NCBI GenBank assembly: GCA_002943765.1
Contig: PQWQ01000002.1
Coordinates: 3,286,001-3,350,000 of the forward strand
Source: Psoroptes ovis
Taxonomy: Eukaryota; Arthropoda; Arachnida; Sarcoptiformes; Psoroptidae
DNA: 64,000 bases
Direction: 5' to 3'
A model generated the notes under the pieces. The model saw nothing but the letters and a program-made list of their open reading frames with translations, searched no databases and was not told the DNA's origin. Below are positions 35,601 to 50,311 of the stretch, in pieces; positions within the stretch are counted from its first letter, which is position 1; every line of letters begins with the position of its first letter. The position numbers and the translations under genes were made by a program.

Positions 35601-38600
35601 CGCCACCTAAATCATCATAAAGTTTTTTCCACAAACGATTTTTAGTAATTTTATCATAGCCACCATATTTTTGTGCTTGCGTAAAAAATACGAATAAATC
35701 AACTAAAATGAAAAAAAAATGTGGAAAATAAAAATAAAAATAATTGAAAATTTTAATGACAAAAAATTATGAGCATAAATTTAAATTCAATTCACTTAAA
35801 TTAATGAATGAATTTATGAATCGAGCAACAAATAAAAGATTAAAAATTTTTGAATAAAAAACAATAAAAATAACATTAATAAAATTTTGTTTAAAAAACA
35901 GAAATAAACATACTTTTTTTGAATCCCATATTTGGTACACGCTGTATCGGCGTTTTACGTTTGTTCATAAATTGATTCAATTCTTTTAAAAAATTTTCTT
36001 TACATTTGAAATTATCATTTATTAATATATTCATAGCACCATTATTATTGTCATTGTTGTTGTTATTATTGCAATTATTTATATTACCTTTATTTTTTAT
36101 ATTTTTCATATTTGCTGATCTATTTGCAGCCATTTTATTATTCTCTTTACCCGTATTAATTTTTTTATTATTATTAGTATTTGTATTGGTTTTTCTCAAT
36201 TCAAACCAATCATTATCGTCATTATCCTGTTCGTCATTATCATTACTATTATTATTATTAATATTATGATTATCATTTAATGATTTTTCATCATTTTCAA
36301 TTTTTATCGTCGATTTTATTGTTGATTGTTTCTGTTGAATTTTATTTTTTCTCTTTCGTCGATGATGATAATATTGCTGATTATGATGATTGTTATTTAG
36401 ATTATTTTGTTGTTGAAATTGATGTGTATTTGGATTTTTCATCAATGAAATTGTTTGTTGGCTATTATTGACTGTAAGAGCTGAAGCGGCTGCTGAACGT
36501 CTTGTGCGACGCGGTAAAAATGATTTTCCATTCTCTTCAGAACTGCTGATGGATTCATCAGGTGATGATGGCCGCTGTATAATTTTATGTTTTCGTTTTT
36601 TTGGACGACCTTTAAATTTTGGAGCTAAATTATCGAACAAAGCAAGGAAACATGAAAAATTATTAACAATCAAATATGGTAAAAAATAATAATTTTTTTT
36701 CGATTCAGTTATTCACGTATAATTACCTAAATGGTCACAATTGAGATCATTATTCAAAATTGCTTCATGATTAAATGTATCACGACAAAATAATATGTGA
36801 ACACGTTCTTTACGTTGCTGTGGAATGCCTAATTCAGTTAATAAATTTTGTACAACAAAATCATTCATTAATTCATTTTCTTTTCCTTCGATTCGTTTCA
36901 GCAGATTACGATAATGACAATAGCGATTATATGACAAAACAACCACTGTTGATAGATCATTCTGATTTTCATTGGTTTCTATGAATAGGAGTAGAAATAA
37001 AAAATTATAAAAATAAAATTGTTTTCAATAATTTTCAATGACAAATATTGGATGAATTTCTATTCTATTTTACTCAAATTAATATAAACAGAAATTGCAA
37101 GAAAATGGATATAAAAAAGTCCATAAAAAAATTCAACCAATTTACATAGAAATTTGCCAAAATATATCAAAATTCTTTTTTCTTTTATTTAGATTCTCCA
37201 TTATAAATGCATTTTAGCTCAAAAATTATGAAAAAAATATTTATAAAAAAATATCTCAATTTAAGTGTGTCAATTATTTTTTATTCTCATATTTTTTTTT
37301 TACTGAATAAATAATGATTTTATTATTATCGTCATCATCATCGTGATATCATTTTCTATTCATTGACCTGTACTTTATATACGTACAATATCATTATAAT
37401 CAAATATTGCAATTGACAATAAAAATGATAATAATAAAGACTTTTTCGATTTTGATATCGAATATAGACAGGAAAAAAATTAATGCCTTAAAATTATAAT
37501 TCATAACTGTTATATTATCATTTGAATTTTTATTTCGTTTCCAAACAATAATGATGAAAATAATAATAATAATTTAATAATGATAAAAACATTAATAAAT
37601 ATTGAATATGCAAAATATTCGTGTTTATACAAGAAAAAAGACGATTCAAAATGGAAAAAAAATATCATTCTGATCTAATGAAAATTGTTATTTTAATAAT
37701 TTCAATGAAAAAAAATTAATACGAAACAGTTTTACGAAACAATAATTCGATATTGAATCATTAACTAATATTGCAATTATGATCATCAAACACACACGCA
37801 CACATGCACGGATAAAAAGTTATTAATAATAATCAAAATCATCAACAAAATGATATTTCAAAAAAAATGCCATTCAGTAATCATATGAATATTATTACTT
37901 TTAAAAATGACAAAAAAATTTCCTCTCAATCATTTCAATATTCATCATATAATCATCATTTGAGTTTTTTTTTCATTTTCAGCGATAATTCTTCATTCAA
38001 AAAATGAGGCGAAAAAAATAATAATTTCGAAATAAGAGGAGAAAAAAAAATCTAATAAATTGAATGAATATTATTATTATTATTATTATTACTCAAATTT
38101 ATACATAAACTCTATCATCATCGACATGAAAAGCGAGCGACAACAACGACCACAGCAAAAGCAATTCCATCAAAAAGTATGTAGTTTTATATTTTGATAT
38201 TTATTGATAATGCTCATGTGTTTATCACATATATGCAAATATGTAAATGTAAATTTTATATATATGAAATAATAATAAAAATATTATTAACTTGCAAATA
38301 AAATAATTACACCAAAGCAAAAAATGTATGAATGAACAAATGAATTCAATGAATGAGAATATATATATTAATATGAATATAAATTGATTCGGTTGAATTC
38401 CTTTTGAAATTCATTTCATTACATTTATTATTATTATTACACTTTGATATGATTGAAAATGGATATGTGTAATAGGGGAAAAAAGCCAGTAGTCGCGTTT
38501 CTTTTTTGATAGTTTAGATTTAAATAATTTCAAAATTGAAAAAGAAAAAAAATCCTAATTCAATTGTTTTTTCATCATTCCATTTTTTTATTTTATTTTG

Positions 38601-41600
38601 TTCTCTTTATATTCAACAACAGAGTATTTAGTTATGAAAAATGCTTTCAAAAAAAACTGAATTGAGTTTAGAAATTGAAAAATCAATTTTCAAAAATATT
38701 TTTTTCAAAAGAGAAATGAATTTTTTTTTTGCAAAGAAAGAAATCCCATTCAATTACATTTTGTATTCACTAAAATTGCATTTTGATTCAATCATACAAA
38801 TTTTTTCATTTCATTTCATTTCATTTCACTGCTGCTTTTCAATGATTCCGAAATAAAACGAAAACGAGAAAATGAAATTCAAAAAAAAAAAAAAAAAAAT
38901 TCCGAATACAAATCGGAAACAATTACATAGATTTTATTTTATGATTTTGTATTTACATGTAAATTTACAAGCATGTTTTTTTTGATATTTCACTATTCAA
39001 CATAGAGAAAATTTAGAATGTAAAATTGAAATCAGCTATCATCATTCAATCATTTGATGATATGAAGACATATTTATGAATACATAATACACATATGAAC
39101 ACACAAACAAAAGTATAAATATTCATTTAAAAATCCCAATTTTAAATCAAAAATCGAAAACATAAATATTTCAATCATTTTTCTCAAAGGTTTGAATGAA
39201 AAACATAAGCAAAAAAAATCGGTGAAAATTTTCATGTAATATTCATTCACTGCAATTCGATAATAACAACATAATTATTACCATCATCATAAACGATTAT
39301 GAATTAATATACAAACGAATAATAGAAAAAAAATGATATTTGATATATAACAATAATAGAAAAAATGTATTTATTTGCAGGCACAAAAACTAAAATCAAA
39401 TGAAATGAAGAATGCTATGAAGAATATATGAATGACAATCATAGGCAACGGAAATAACATATTTCAAATGTTTGTTATGTTATTGTATATATTGTAGCGT
39501 GTGTGTATTTATTTATTTAATATAAATACATTTATTTTTCCATGAAAATGTGAAAAAAGGAGAAAGAAACAAAAATTTCATCATTTTTTCCATGATTATG
39601 ACTATATAATAATAATAATATAAATATTAATAACAATGACAATGGTAAATATCATTGGAAAAAAATGAAATGAAAAGATCTACATCAACAACCTAGCCGA
39701 ACGACAATCTGCCAACAACAACAACAGCAAAAACAACCAGTCAAACATTTACGAATGAAAATGAACGAAAATACAGAAAAAAAATTGTTTCACAAAACAA
39801 AAATGAAATAAATAACGGAATAAATAAAAATAAAAATGAATGAAAAAAATAGTCGAAAATTTCCATCATTCTTTTTGGATTATATAATAATAATAATAAT
39901 AACAACAATAACAAAATAGAATAATAATAATGTGATCAAAATTGAAATTGAATATTTATATACCAAATATATTAATAATAAAAATGATGAAAAAAATGAA
40001 GAAATGAAAATATTATTATCATTATTATTATTATTGTTGTTGTTGTTTGAGAATTAAAAAGTGTCGAAATCGGAAATTTGTCAAATTTTTCATTTATATT
40101 CTCATCTTCTATAAAGTTTGAAATTGGAATAAAAATAGTAACAAGCAAAAATGATAATAATATTAATAATGATATGAATTGGAAGTGAATGTTTCTGTGT
40201 AAATATATTCAGAAAAAAGCGTGAAAATTCAAAGGAAAATTTCAGAAAAAAGTTATTCCAATTTTGTAGAAATTTTTTAAAAAAAGTACAAAGCGAAATA
40301 ATATGATCGAAATGATTGATTTTCGATTATTCGTTTTCGTTCGGAAATGCTCGAGGATGCATATATTGCGCGCATATAATAATTTGATAATGTATCATTA
40401 TTAACGTGTAATGACATATGAATATATCAAATAATTCTTTCGACGAATCATCAACGATTATTTGTATCAAATCGAAAATTGTCTTAGATTTTGAAAATAA
40501 AATCGAATCAAAACTAAGTAATAATTTTCGAAAAAATTAATTAAATCTATTTTGATTCAATTTTTTTCAAAAGTTTTGTCATTGAAGGGTTATTTTTCAA
40601 CAATTTTGGATTCGATTTTTTCCTCGTTGAAAAGATGGATTATAATTTTCATTCGTTCATTCATTTTTTTTTCATTCAAATTCAATATATTCACATTATT
40701 CACTCGATTACAAAATTTAATTTTACTTTTTTTCTTTTGTTTCCAAAACCTTCATTATTCAAAGAATATAAGAAATTGTTCATTGAAAATTTTGAATTTT
40801 AAAACTTCAAATTGAAAATTTCAAATCGTTATACTCTTCTTGCATTCACTACTCATCATCATTCACTTGAATTTAAATCATTTTCTTATATCATTGCTCA
40901 TTCCTCAAAACATTTTTGAATCATTTTTTCTAATTTTAATTTGGAAGAAAATGAAATCTTCAAAAAAAATTTCAAATAAAATCTTCAATTTAATTCACTT
41001 ATTTCATGATTATTATTATCATCCACATTCATTTATGAACAAAAAAAAATTGAACAAAAAATAATCATAAAACTCTCTATTCTCTCGACATTTTGTGTGA
41101 GATATAAAATAAATTCACAAAGCAATTGCAATTGCTTGAAAACAAGAGAGCTAGCGCGCGCGTTCATCATTGAATTTTCATTTTATTTTCAATATGAAAA
41201 AAAATAATAATATCGTTGATGTGATTAGAGTGAAATGAAAAAAGAAAAAAAATTTGAAACTGAAAAATGAGAGATCACATAGTTTTATGGAATAATAAAA
41301 TTTTTTGATAAACATATGAATGCTTTGTGTAAATGCTGTGGATGCATATATATTGCATTTTGTCGGGTAAAATTGCATAATACATCATTGAGTTGAACGC
41401 GAAAAGATGGAAAGAAATATAAAAAGAGAGAATTTCTATTATATGAACGATTGAATGAAAATAAAGAGAAGATGGAGAAAAAATTCGGTCTCAATATGCA
41501 TCATTTTTTTTTATTTTCAAAGATTGAACTAATATCAAACAATATCAACGAACACTAATAACAATAACTAAACAACCGAACAACAGCGAAAAACATTCAC

Positions 41601-44600
41601 CGAAATACAATCAAAAAAAAAAAAAAAATTGTTATAATAATAAACTATTCTACACAATTCAATGTAATGCTGCACACAAAAACAATATGAGAACCAAACC
41701 CAAGATGATACGCAGAGAGGAGCGAATAGAATGAAATGAAATGAAAAAAAAACTGGAAAATTTATTTTTCTTAAACAAAATTGAGAATCGAGAAATTAAA
41801 ATGAATCAAAAATACAGTCAAATATACCAGTCAATACACATTCAAAACAATATGCCCTATGATAATTGTTATGATGATGATTAGTTGAAATGATTTGATC
41901 ATAATTATTTTAAAACAAAACAACAACAACAACAACAAGATGCAAACAGAAATGTAAACCATTTCAGATTCAAAATATATCTTAATATAATCGCAGTTTG
42001 TTGTATATTCATCATTATTATTAGATATGTTAATCTAAATCTAAATGATTAATAATAACAATGCGAGAAAATATTCCTGCATGTGTGAAAAAATAATCAA
42101 AGAAAATTATCAGAGAAAAATTTTTTTTCAATGGTTTATCATTATTCCATCATCATCATAATCATCGAAGAACTCAGTGAAAATCAATAAATAAATGAAT
42201 GTATGTATGTTCGAAACGTAAATGTGTTGTTAAATATCATCAATTTTCAAATTGTAGCAAAATTTTTTTTGCTGATTTTGGTCATTTTTTTCTCTGATAA
42301 TCATTTATTTTTGTTTTTGATTAAAAAGATTCTTTCGATCAAATAGATGCATAATTATTCAGCATGTGATACACATGAGGGCACCAATCGGTATTAGTTG
42401 GATTTAGAGCAACGAAAAGGGGCAGATTTCAGCCCCAAAAAAAATGAAATAAAATAAAATCCAACGTTTCTCATGTATTTGGTTGTCCGGAAAGTTCTGG
42501 TCGATTTTCACGAGCAACTCTATTGATTAAGCATAATGAACTTTCCGGACAACCTAATATATTCATTATTATTATACATGATGATGATGATATTGGTGGA
42601 AAATTGCAAAATCATTTTTTGTCATTTTTTCTATTTTGAAAAATACAAAAAATGATGGAAAAACAGAAGTAAAAAATATGAAATTTCAATATATCATCAT
42701 CATTGTTATTATTAATATCATTATTTGATTTTTCATAAAATAATAATCATCAAAATGATATTTATATTTTTGATATTTATACCAATGTTTGAACTAATGG
42801 AAATGAATGTAGAAGAATGAATGAATTAATAAATAAAAGATGGACTAAATATCAAGATAAATATGTCAAATGTGTATGTCAACTTGTAAATATAAAAGAA
42901 ATAAAACAAAAAAAAAAGACAACAAAAAAAACATTGAATGGAGAAACATATTATATTATGTGAACATGGATCGCTAAAAAATCTTAAATCTTAGGAAATT
43001 CAAAAGAATTTTGACAAAAGTAATAAAATAAAATGGTAGAGAATAAAAAAAAATGAAATGAAACAATTTTTATCCTTTTTAAATCAATGGAAAATATATT
43101 TCCATTTTACTTAGTTTTCATGTATTCTTTTATTTATTTATTTCGATTTATTTTGATTTTTTTCACTTCTGATTCTCATTTCAATGAGAAAAATTGAATC
43201 AAATTTCAAAGGAAAATTTTTTTTTTTTCAATAAAAAAGCACTAAAGGCACACACAGAAATGATTTTTTTTGCCTTTAAAAACTATTTTAAAATAATTGA
43301 CAAAACAAAAACATGAAAACCTGTTATTTTCTAGTCGAAATTGAAAGAAAAATATTTGATATTTGATTTTCACATGTAGATATTAAATGAAAAAAATAAA
43401 TTATTTTAAAAAATAAAAATGTCAACTTACTTAATTTCAATTGTATAATATCGCTAAAATCTAAACGGCTTGATTTAAATTTTTTATTTTTTAAATCATC
43501 ATATTCATTAAAATTATTTATAGATTGTAATTGCTGATGTTGAGGTTGTTGCTGATGATTTAAATCAATATTATTATTATCATTATTAATATTTATGATT
43601 CCATCATTATTTTTATTATTGTGATTTAAGACTGATGATAATTCATTCATTATTCGATTATTAAAATTATTAATATTATTTGAATTATTAATATTTGAAT
43701 TTGTATGAATAATTTTACATGAACTAGAAGAAATCAAACGTTGTTGTAATGTCAAAAATGGTAATGATTCAATCGTATGTTGTATCACATTTTGATTATG
43801 TATAAATGCTAATGATGATAATGTTTGTTTATTTTCGGTCGACGCTGATGTTGATGATGACGATGATGATAATGACATATTATCTTGCTTCGGTGGTTTC
43901 CATTTATATGGTGAACCAGCAATCCAATCTACTTTGTGTGTTATCCATGTAACTAGATCAGTTAACTTCAATATTACTTTATCATGTGCAGCCAATACTT
44001 CGTGCTAATAATAATAATATTTTTAAATAAAAATTGTTTGTTTGGTTGTGTAATAAAAATAAAATGAATTAATAAATAGAAAAATAATGAAATAAATTTG
44101 ACACTTTAACATAAAAAAAAAAATTTAATTTTGATATTCAAATACCTGTCCATGATGAGATAATCTTCCCTCCGGTGTTTGTTCCGGTAAAAAATACAAT
44201 CTTGTCGATGATAATTGTTGATCATGTTGATGATCATACCAGACTAATTGTAATTCACCAATACATGGATCATCATTTGGTGAAATTTTAACGAAAAAAA
44301 AATCACCCAACATTAATATTCGTTCAAATTGATCGGATTTATTTTGACGATAGCTAAATGCTTTATAGAATGTATATGAACCATGATTACCACATGGTTG
44401 ACCAATTAATTTTACCATTGATTTTTCATTATTATTATTATTATAATCGATTGTCAATGGTGATGTTGATGTAGAAAATGAAGATGGTGATGTTGATGAT
44501 GATGATATAAAAGTAGTAGAACAAGTCTTGCCCATTTTTGTTTGTGCAGCGGCGGTGGCTGCAGATGAAGCTGCTGCAGCTATTGAAGATGTTTTTGTTG

Positions 44601-44655
44601 ATGATGATGTAGATGTTGATGATGAAGATGACACTCCATTGTTAAATCGGGTCAT
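32695..44655 (-). CDS. ARID5B: ARID5-family AT-rich interaction domain protein, 5 coding exons
   Basis: Nuclear DNA-binding transcriptional regulator related to vertebrate ARID5A/ARID5B. Exons 5' to 3': 44655-44146, 44004-43431, 36978-36727, 36624-35914, 35702-32695; 5055 nt, 1684 aa. After a Ser/Thr/Ala-rich start, exons 1-2 encode the ARID5B-type N-terminal BAH-like region (IGQPCGNHGSYTFYKAF, GDFFFVK, LYFLPEQTPEGR, VILKLTDLVTWI). Exon 3 has VVVLSYNRYCHYRNLLKR and ILFCRDTFNHEAI, as in ARID5B. Exon 4 starts with an AT-hook-like basic motif (KGRPKKRKHK) and ends in the first part of the ARID; exon 5 completes it (TQAQKYGGYDKIT, LWKKLYDDLGG, STSAATCARRHYEKLLLP), roughly residues 650-745. The rest is long, acidic, Asn/Ser-rich and probably disordered, with a CtBP-like LDLSMKK. 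Splice donors include GTAAGT, GTATGT and GTATTT. Intron 2 is 6452 bp. The orthologue group is clear; A versus B is not resolvable. Confidence 0.93.
36979..43430 (-). other. 6.4-kb intron 2 of the ARID5-type gene
   Basis: Bounded by GTAAGT at the donor and CATAG at the acceptor on the minus strand. It is far longer than the other introns of this window. It is AT-rich with (AAT)n and (TTA)n runs and contains one mini-mariner element (42478-42557) and a small GGGGC/GCCCC hairpin (42419-42436). No nested gene is supported. Confidence 0.85.
42478..42557. mobile_element. 80-bp mini-mariner MITE in the ARID5 intron
   Basis: Terminal inverted repeats of 20 bp with one mismatch: a perfect 17-bp core GGTTGTCCGGAAAGTTC at 42481-42497 and its reverse complement at 42538-42554. 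TA dinucleotides flank both ends (42476-42477 and 42558-42559), the Tc1/mariner target duplication. There is no coding capacity. The subterminal GATTTTCAC is shared with the copy at 60485. Confidence 0.82.
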
Positions 44656-45256
44656 TTTTACTTCACATATATATTTATTTATTTAATATTATCTGAAAAT
44701 TATTTCTCTTCTTCTCCGTCTTTTAATATATCTTCGTAATATATTATTTATATTATTATTATCACTGTTTGAACAACAAAAAGAAAACAATTTAATTCAC
44801 AAAAATTATTATCATTCACATTATAAAGATTTATTTGAACAAGAAACAAGAAAAATCATCATCATCATTGAAAAAATTTTTTCTTAAAATAATTAAATTT
44901 TTTTCTTGTTGTACGTAAGTATAAGAAAGCAATCGGGTGAAAATGGAATATAATTTTTCAAAAGCACATAACAAAAACGAAAAAAAGAATTTCAATTGAA
45001 AATTGAAAGCTGATACAAGAGTTTTAGAATTGAAATAAAAAATAATAATAAGTTGCACACGCATTTACAATGAGATATCGAAAAATTTTATTTTCGAAAA
45101 TTTCAATTGAAAATAAAAAGATCCAAACACACACACACACTGAAAAAACAAGAACGAAAAATTGTCAAAAATTTGTAAATTGCTGAAAATTCAATCAACA
45201 AACATTTGTTTGTTTGCTTGAACAGAAAAAAATATGGTTCGATGCACTCTTTACAC

Positions 45257-45443
45257 CAGTCATTCTCAACCGGTGTTCCGCGGCACTTTAGTGTTCCGCC
45301 AGATTCCAAAAGTGTGCCGCCAAATTTCGGAAATCTAACTCATTCCTCAACTATTCCCTTACTTGGTGTGCCGCAAGATTTTGGAAATAAAGGCTTTTCC
45401 TTTTTTAAGTGTGCCGCGGCGAAAAAAAGGTTGAGAATGACTG
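45257..45443. mobile_element. 187-bp hAT-type MITE
   Basis: 15-bp perfect terminal inverted repeats (CAGTCATTCTCAACC at the left, its reverse complement at the right), with a further CCGCGGCAC-type match just inside. An exact 8-bp duplication CTTTACAC flanks it (45249-45256 and 45444-45451), the hAT signature length. The TIR resembles the Charlie/Tip100-like hAT consensus. GC content is much higher than the surroundings. It has no transposase and is mobilised, if at all, in trans. The open frame that crosses it is incidental. Confidence 0.9.
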
Positions 45444-48400
45444 CTTTACACCATCAAATAATATTATATCTGTTGTGTTGTTGGCGAAATATATACGCAC
45501 ACTGACTGCACTGTACTGTATTGTGCACGCACAAAAACACACAGAAAACATTGTATCATATTAAATAATGGGAAAAGAAAAAAATATATGAAATTTCGAA
45601 AAAAATAAAATAAAATAAAATAATAAAAAGTTCAAGCTGTTTTTATTTCATTTCATTCATTTTGAATTTGAATTTCAATATGTTGTTTAGTTTAGCTTAG
45701 TTTTACTTAAATATTTTCATTTTTCTTCTTTGATTTTTGAAGCTTGTTATTATTATTATCATTATTATTATTATATTATTTGACTGTCATTGATTGTAAT
45801 CATCAAATAAATGTATGCTTATATACTGATTGATAAATAGAATAGAATAACTAAACAACAACAGAACAAATGCAGCAGCAGTAAACAATCAAAATCACGA
45901 TGATCTTTTTTTGCTTTTCACTACTCGCGTAGTTTAAATTCGTTTTTTGATATAATATGCATATGAATTTATTCTCACACACACATAAACATATGAATAA
46001 AAAACGCTGATAATAATAATAGTCATAATGACACAAACACACACACACACAGACACACGCAAAATAAATAACAAATGATCGTCAATAATGACTGGAATAG
46101 TAATAATAAATATACAAATGACAATAATAATAAGGTAAGAGCGAAAAATTTTATTTTTTTCCTTTAATTTTTCATCATTTCGGGTTTGTTTTAGATTGAT
46201 TGAAAGCATACACATTGATACAATGATGAAGATAAAATGATCAAATGATGCAGCAAAAGTTTAAATTTGAATAATTTAAATAATTCAAATTTGGAAAAAA
46301 ATTTCAAAATTAAGGAATTTTTTTTCTTTTTTTTTATCGATTTTAAATTTTGTTGTCAATACACACACAAAAACACAAGAATTAAACGTTTCATTCAATG
46401 TGTCATCAATCGTATGTCGATTAATAATAAATGACACTGGCAATTGGCAATTAAAATTGCAATCGATTTTTTTTTTCATTTAAAATAAAAATACTTAGAA
46501 AACATACAAAAAGCAACGGTTAAAAGAAAAGTAAATAAACGACGATGAGAAAACTATGAGATATTGTACAAACACGATTTGAGAAATTGATATTGAAATT
46601 ATCTAGGGAAAAAAATGTTCTAAAATTTCTTTGAATTTTTCAAGTTGAAAAATGATTTAAAATTAAGAAATTTTTTCATTTTTTTTTTGAGTTCAAGTTT
46701 ACCTAATTTCGTAGTTTTTTTCAGCGAAAATTAACAAGAAAAAAACATTTGAAAACTATTCCATGTGACATTCGTTAGATTATGATCACATTATATATTA
46801 CAGCAATACTGGAAAATATACACGCATAAACACACACACACACACACATGCACTTATAAACACAAGCAAATACAGTACATAATAATAATGAAAATTCATA
46901 TAAATAAACAAACAAACGCAATACAATACAACAATAATAATCAAATGATAATGAAAATAATTATCATTATTTTACAAAACTGAAATATACACATGTAAAC
47001 AACTAGATGGAAAATGACTGAAAAAAAAACAAGTAAACGCGTAAACGATTTCAAATGTTTGTATAGAAAAATGTTCGAGTGAAAAAAAATACAAATGAAA
47101 AATTTGTCATTTACAAACGAGAAATCGATGAAAATTTCAACGAATTTTCATTGTTATCATTAATGAATCAATCGATTAAATTTTATTTTTAGAGAAAAAT
47201 TGTAATTCATTTTAATAAATTACAAGTTTTTTTCTCACTACATTCAATGACATTAATTGAAATAAATTTAATAATTTCTGGAAATTTTTAATATTGAAAA
47301 AAATTGACTTTGAATCATTTATGTTCATTTCATTGAAATCATTCAATTTGAAAATATTGAAAAAAAAATCACAATATTTGAAATATCTTTAAAATATTTG
47401 CAAGATTGTTTTTTACATTTAATTTTCCATCATTTTTCTATGATATCATTCAATATGAATGAATATTTTTTGCATTCAAAATATACATTTATCAAAGATA
47501 TATTTTTTTCAGATTTTTTTTTTCGATTTTCAAAATGTTTAATTTTATACTTTGTGTTTGTGTGTATCTGCTGTGTTTATTTTCATTTCATTTTCGATTC
47601 ATTTCAATTTATTTTCGATTTGCAATGTGCTTTTTATAAATGGAATATATATCGAAAAAATTGTATTTATATTATCTTTGTGTTATTATTATTATTATTG
47701 AAAAAAATTGAAACACACACATAGACATACATTGAAAAATGAAGATTCAATATGCACACACACAGACATTCATACAAGCGATTGTGTGAGCGAGCCAGAG
47801 AGCAAGAGATAACTAAAGATAGAGAGATACATACATTCAATTCATTGATTCATTCACATGTATATTCAATTCAATTCGTTCATACATACACATTAAACAC
47901 ACATTGGTTGATTACATTTAAAGATAAATGGCATTTATTATCATTTTCATTATTATTATTATTATTTCTAAGCAAATGTTAATGTTTTTTCATTTATTTA
48001 TTTATTTATATATTTGTTTCCTATGATTGTCATTATTATTTTTGTTATTATTTTTCCATTATTATTACATTTTCCATATATCACATTTATTCATTTATTT
48101 ATTTTTTATTTTTATTTTTTTTGTCTATCTCATGTACATTTGTATTTCTGCTTTGTTTCAACACACAAACGCTGCACAACAGCATACAACGACAGAGCCA
48201 TACAATAAAATATACAATGATGAAAAGAAAATGGGAAAAATATTAAAAAACAAAGCAAAACTAAAAAACTTTTAAACGAAACGAAAAAAAAAGAATCAAA
48301 ATAAGTTTTTTTCTTTCCAATAAACTGAATAATAAAATAATGAAAAAATAATAATAATGATCTAAATAAACACTGAAACTGAACCAGAAAAAAAATGTAT

Positions 48401-50285
48401 ATTAAAAAACTAAATATATAATATTTGTGTTTGAACAAATATTATATTTAAACAATATAAAATACAATTTGAGAGAGAAATAGATAGACAATGACAACGA
48501 AAAGAAAATGATATTAGATAATGATTTCCATTGAAAGAAAAAAAAATTATTGTTATTAATATTTTAATTATATTTTTATTATTACAATTATTATTATTAT
48601 CATTATTCTTTGAGATAAAATAACGAACAAAATAAAGAAAAAATAAATAAATTTTATCATTTCATACATGTATAATTGTTCATGATGATTAGCAGTGAAT
48701 ATGAATAATGGAAAGATAATAATAATTACGAATAACTGATTGTTGAAATTTGGTGGAGAAAATTTATCAATCAAAGAAATCAAAACGTTTGAATAATCAC
48801 AATGATCATAACAATCATCATAAAAAATGAAAAAAACCAAAAAAAAAAAAAAAAAATCCGTTGATAAATTTAAAATCAAATCAATGTAAAAATAGCATCA
48901 ATCAAAATTTCAACATTGTCAAATGATGATGATGATGATTTCAATTATTGAAAATATTTTATCAACACTAAAAAATCACTTTAATCATTATACAGCAGCT
49001 AAAAGACAAATCAAAATGATTGTCGAGAAAAAGAATGAAATCAATAAATCAATCAAAAAATTATTAATCGACAAAGCAATGTTGCAATAGAAAAAAAAGC
49101 AAAGACAATCAAGAAATTTTTTTAGAAATTTTATTTGAAAATGAATTAAAATTTCAAAATCAATTCCATTTCATTAAATTGAATGAAAATCAATGAATCA
49201 AATTCAATTCGAAAAAAATAAATAAATTGATTCAGCATGAAAATCGTTAAATTGTAGGACATACTTTTACATTTTCAAAATTCCATCACAAAAAAAAAAT
49301 ACAACAACAAACAATTAAAAATTTCCGATCATTTTTTCAATAATAAAATTTATGAAATTGTACATAATTGAAAACAATACAATAATAGAATGCGAACGCA
49401 CTCATACACACAGACAGACGGCTACACACAACAACACCATAATTCAATAAATATCAACCAAAAATAATAATCATATAATTAAACACTGATGATGATAATA
49501 ATAATAAATTTTGAGAACAAAACACAAAAAACCGACATTTTTTCAAATAAAAAAATCAAAAAAAAAAAAAAATTAATTTCTTTTGTTTTTCAATGTGTTT
49601 CAATGTGCGTGTGTAAATGAATGTATTATTTATTATGGAAGGAAAAAATCAGAAAAATTTTCATATTTTTTTTCTGGAAATTAATTTATATAAATGCATT
49701 CATATCATCATGATTATTATTATTATTATTTGAATGCGTATATCAAAAATATCAAAATGCACATTCAAACAAAAAAAAAAAAAAAAAAATTGCAAATTGT
49801 AATTTAAAAATATGCATTTTGAAATTTTTTTTCTTTTTTTTTCATTTTTCAAATTTGCAATTTGAATGCATGCATTCAAAAAAAATGAAATTTGCAACAA
49901 TAATAAATACACAGAGATACACAAAATCACAAGAAAGAAAAAGAGAAAAAAAATGGGAAAAATCATTGAGAATAATAACAGCAACAACCAAAACACACTC
50001 TTGTATATGGAAATTTTATGAATTCAATACTCAACAACACCAGCAACAGCAGCAGCAGTTAAAAATGAAAAGATTTCGTTATTTCGTTATAAAAAAAAAC
50101 CAACACATTTGAACAAACACATACGAATATATTTAAAATTATGGAAAGAAATTAGAAAATTTCAAATATTCAAATATCATCATCATCATCATAACAATTG
50201 TACCAAAAGTTGTACAATTTACGATTGTTATTTCGTTTCTACACACACATATAATATATCATTGATTTCTTCAATTTTTGTACTA

Positions 50286-50311
50286 TTTTTTTTTTTTTTT
50301 TTTTTTTTTTT
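50286..50311. repeat. T26 homopolymer
   Basis: Uninterrupted run of 26 T in intergenic DNA. Confidence 0.9.

Noticed and set aside
38117..38180. Plus-strand ATG frame MKSERQQRPQQKQFHQK followed by GTATGT inside the ARID5 intron
   Set aside because: Looks like a possible first exon, but it is a CAA/CAG-rich stretch with no acceptor partner or family clue, so I did not call it.
42419..42436. GGGGC/GCCCC hairpin near the ARID5-intron mariner
   Set aside because: Only 5 bp of stem, no histone-type or other known stem-loop consensus.
45206..45505. 99-codon plus-strand frame with cysteines and prolines
   Set aside because: It crosses the hAT MITE exactly and owes its composition to that GC-richer element.
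48996..49090. 31-codon helical frame (KRQIKMIVEKKNEINKSIKK) ending TAG after a CAG acceptor
   Set aside because: A-rich DNA readily gives K/I/N helices; no conservation clue, donor partner or polyadenylation context.
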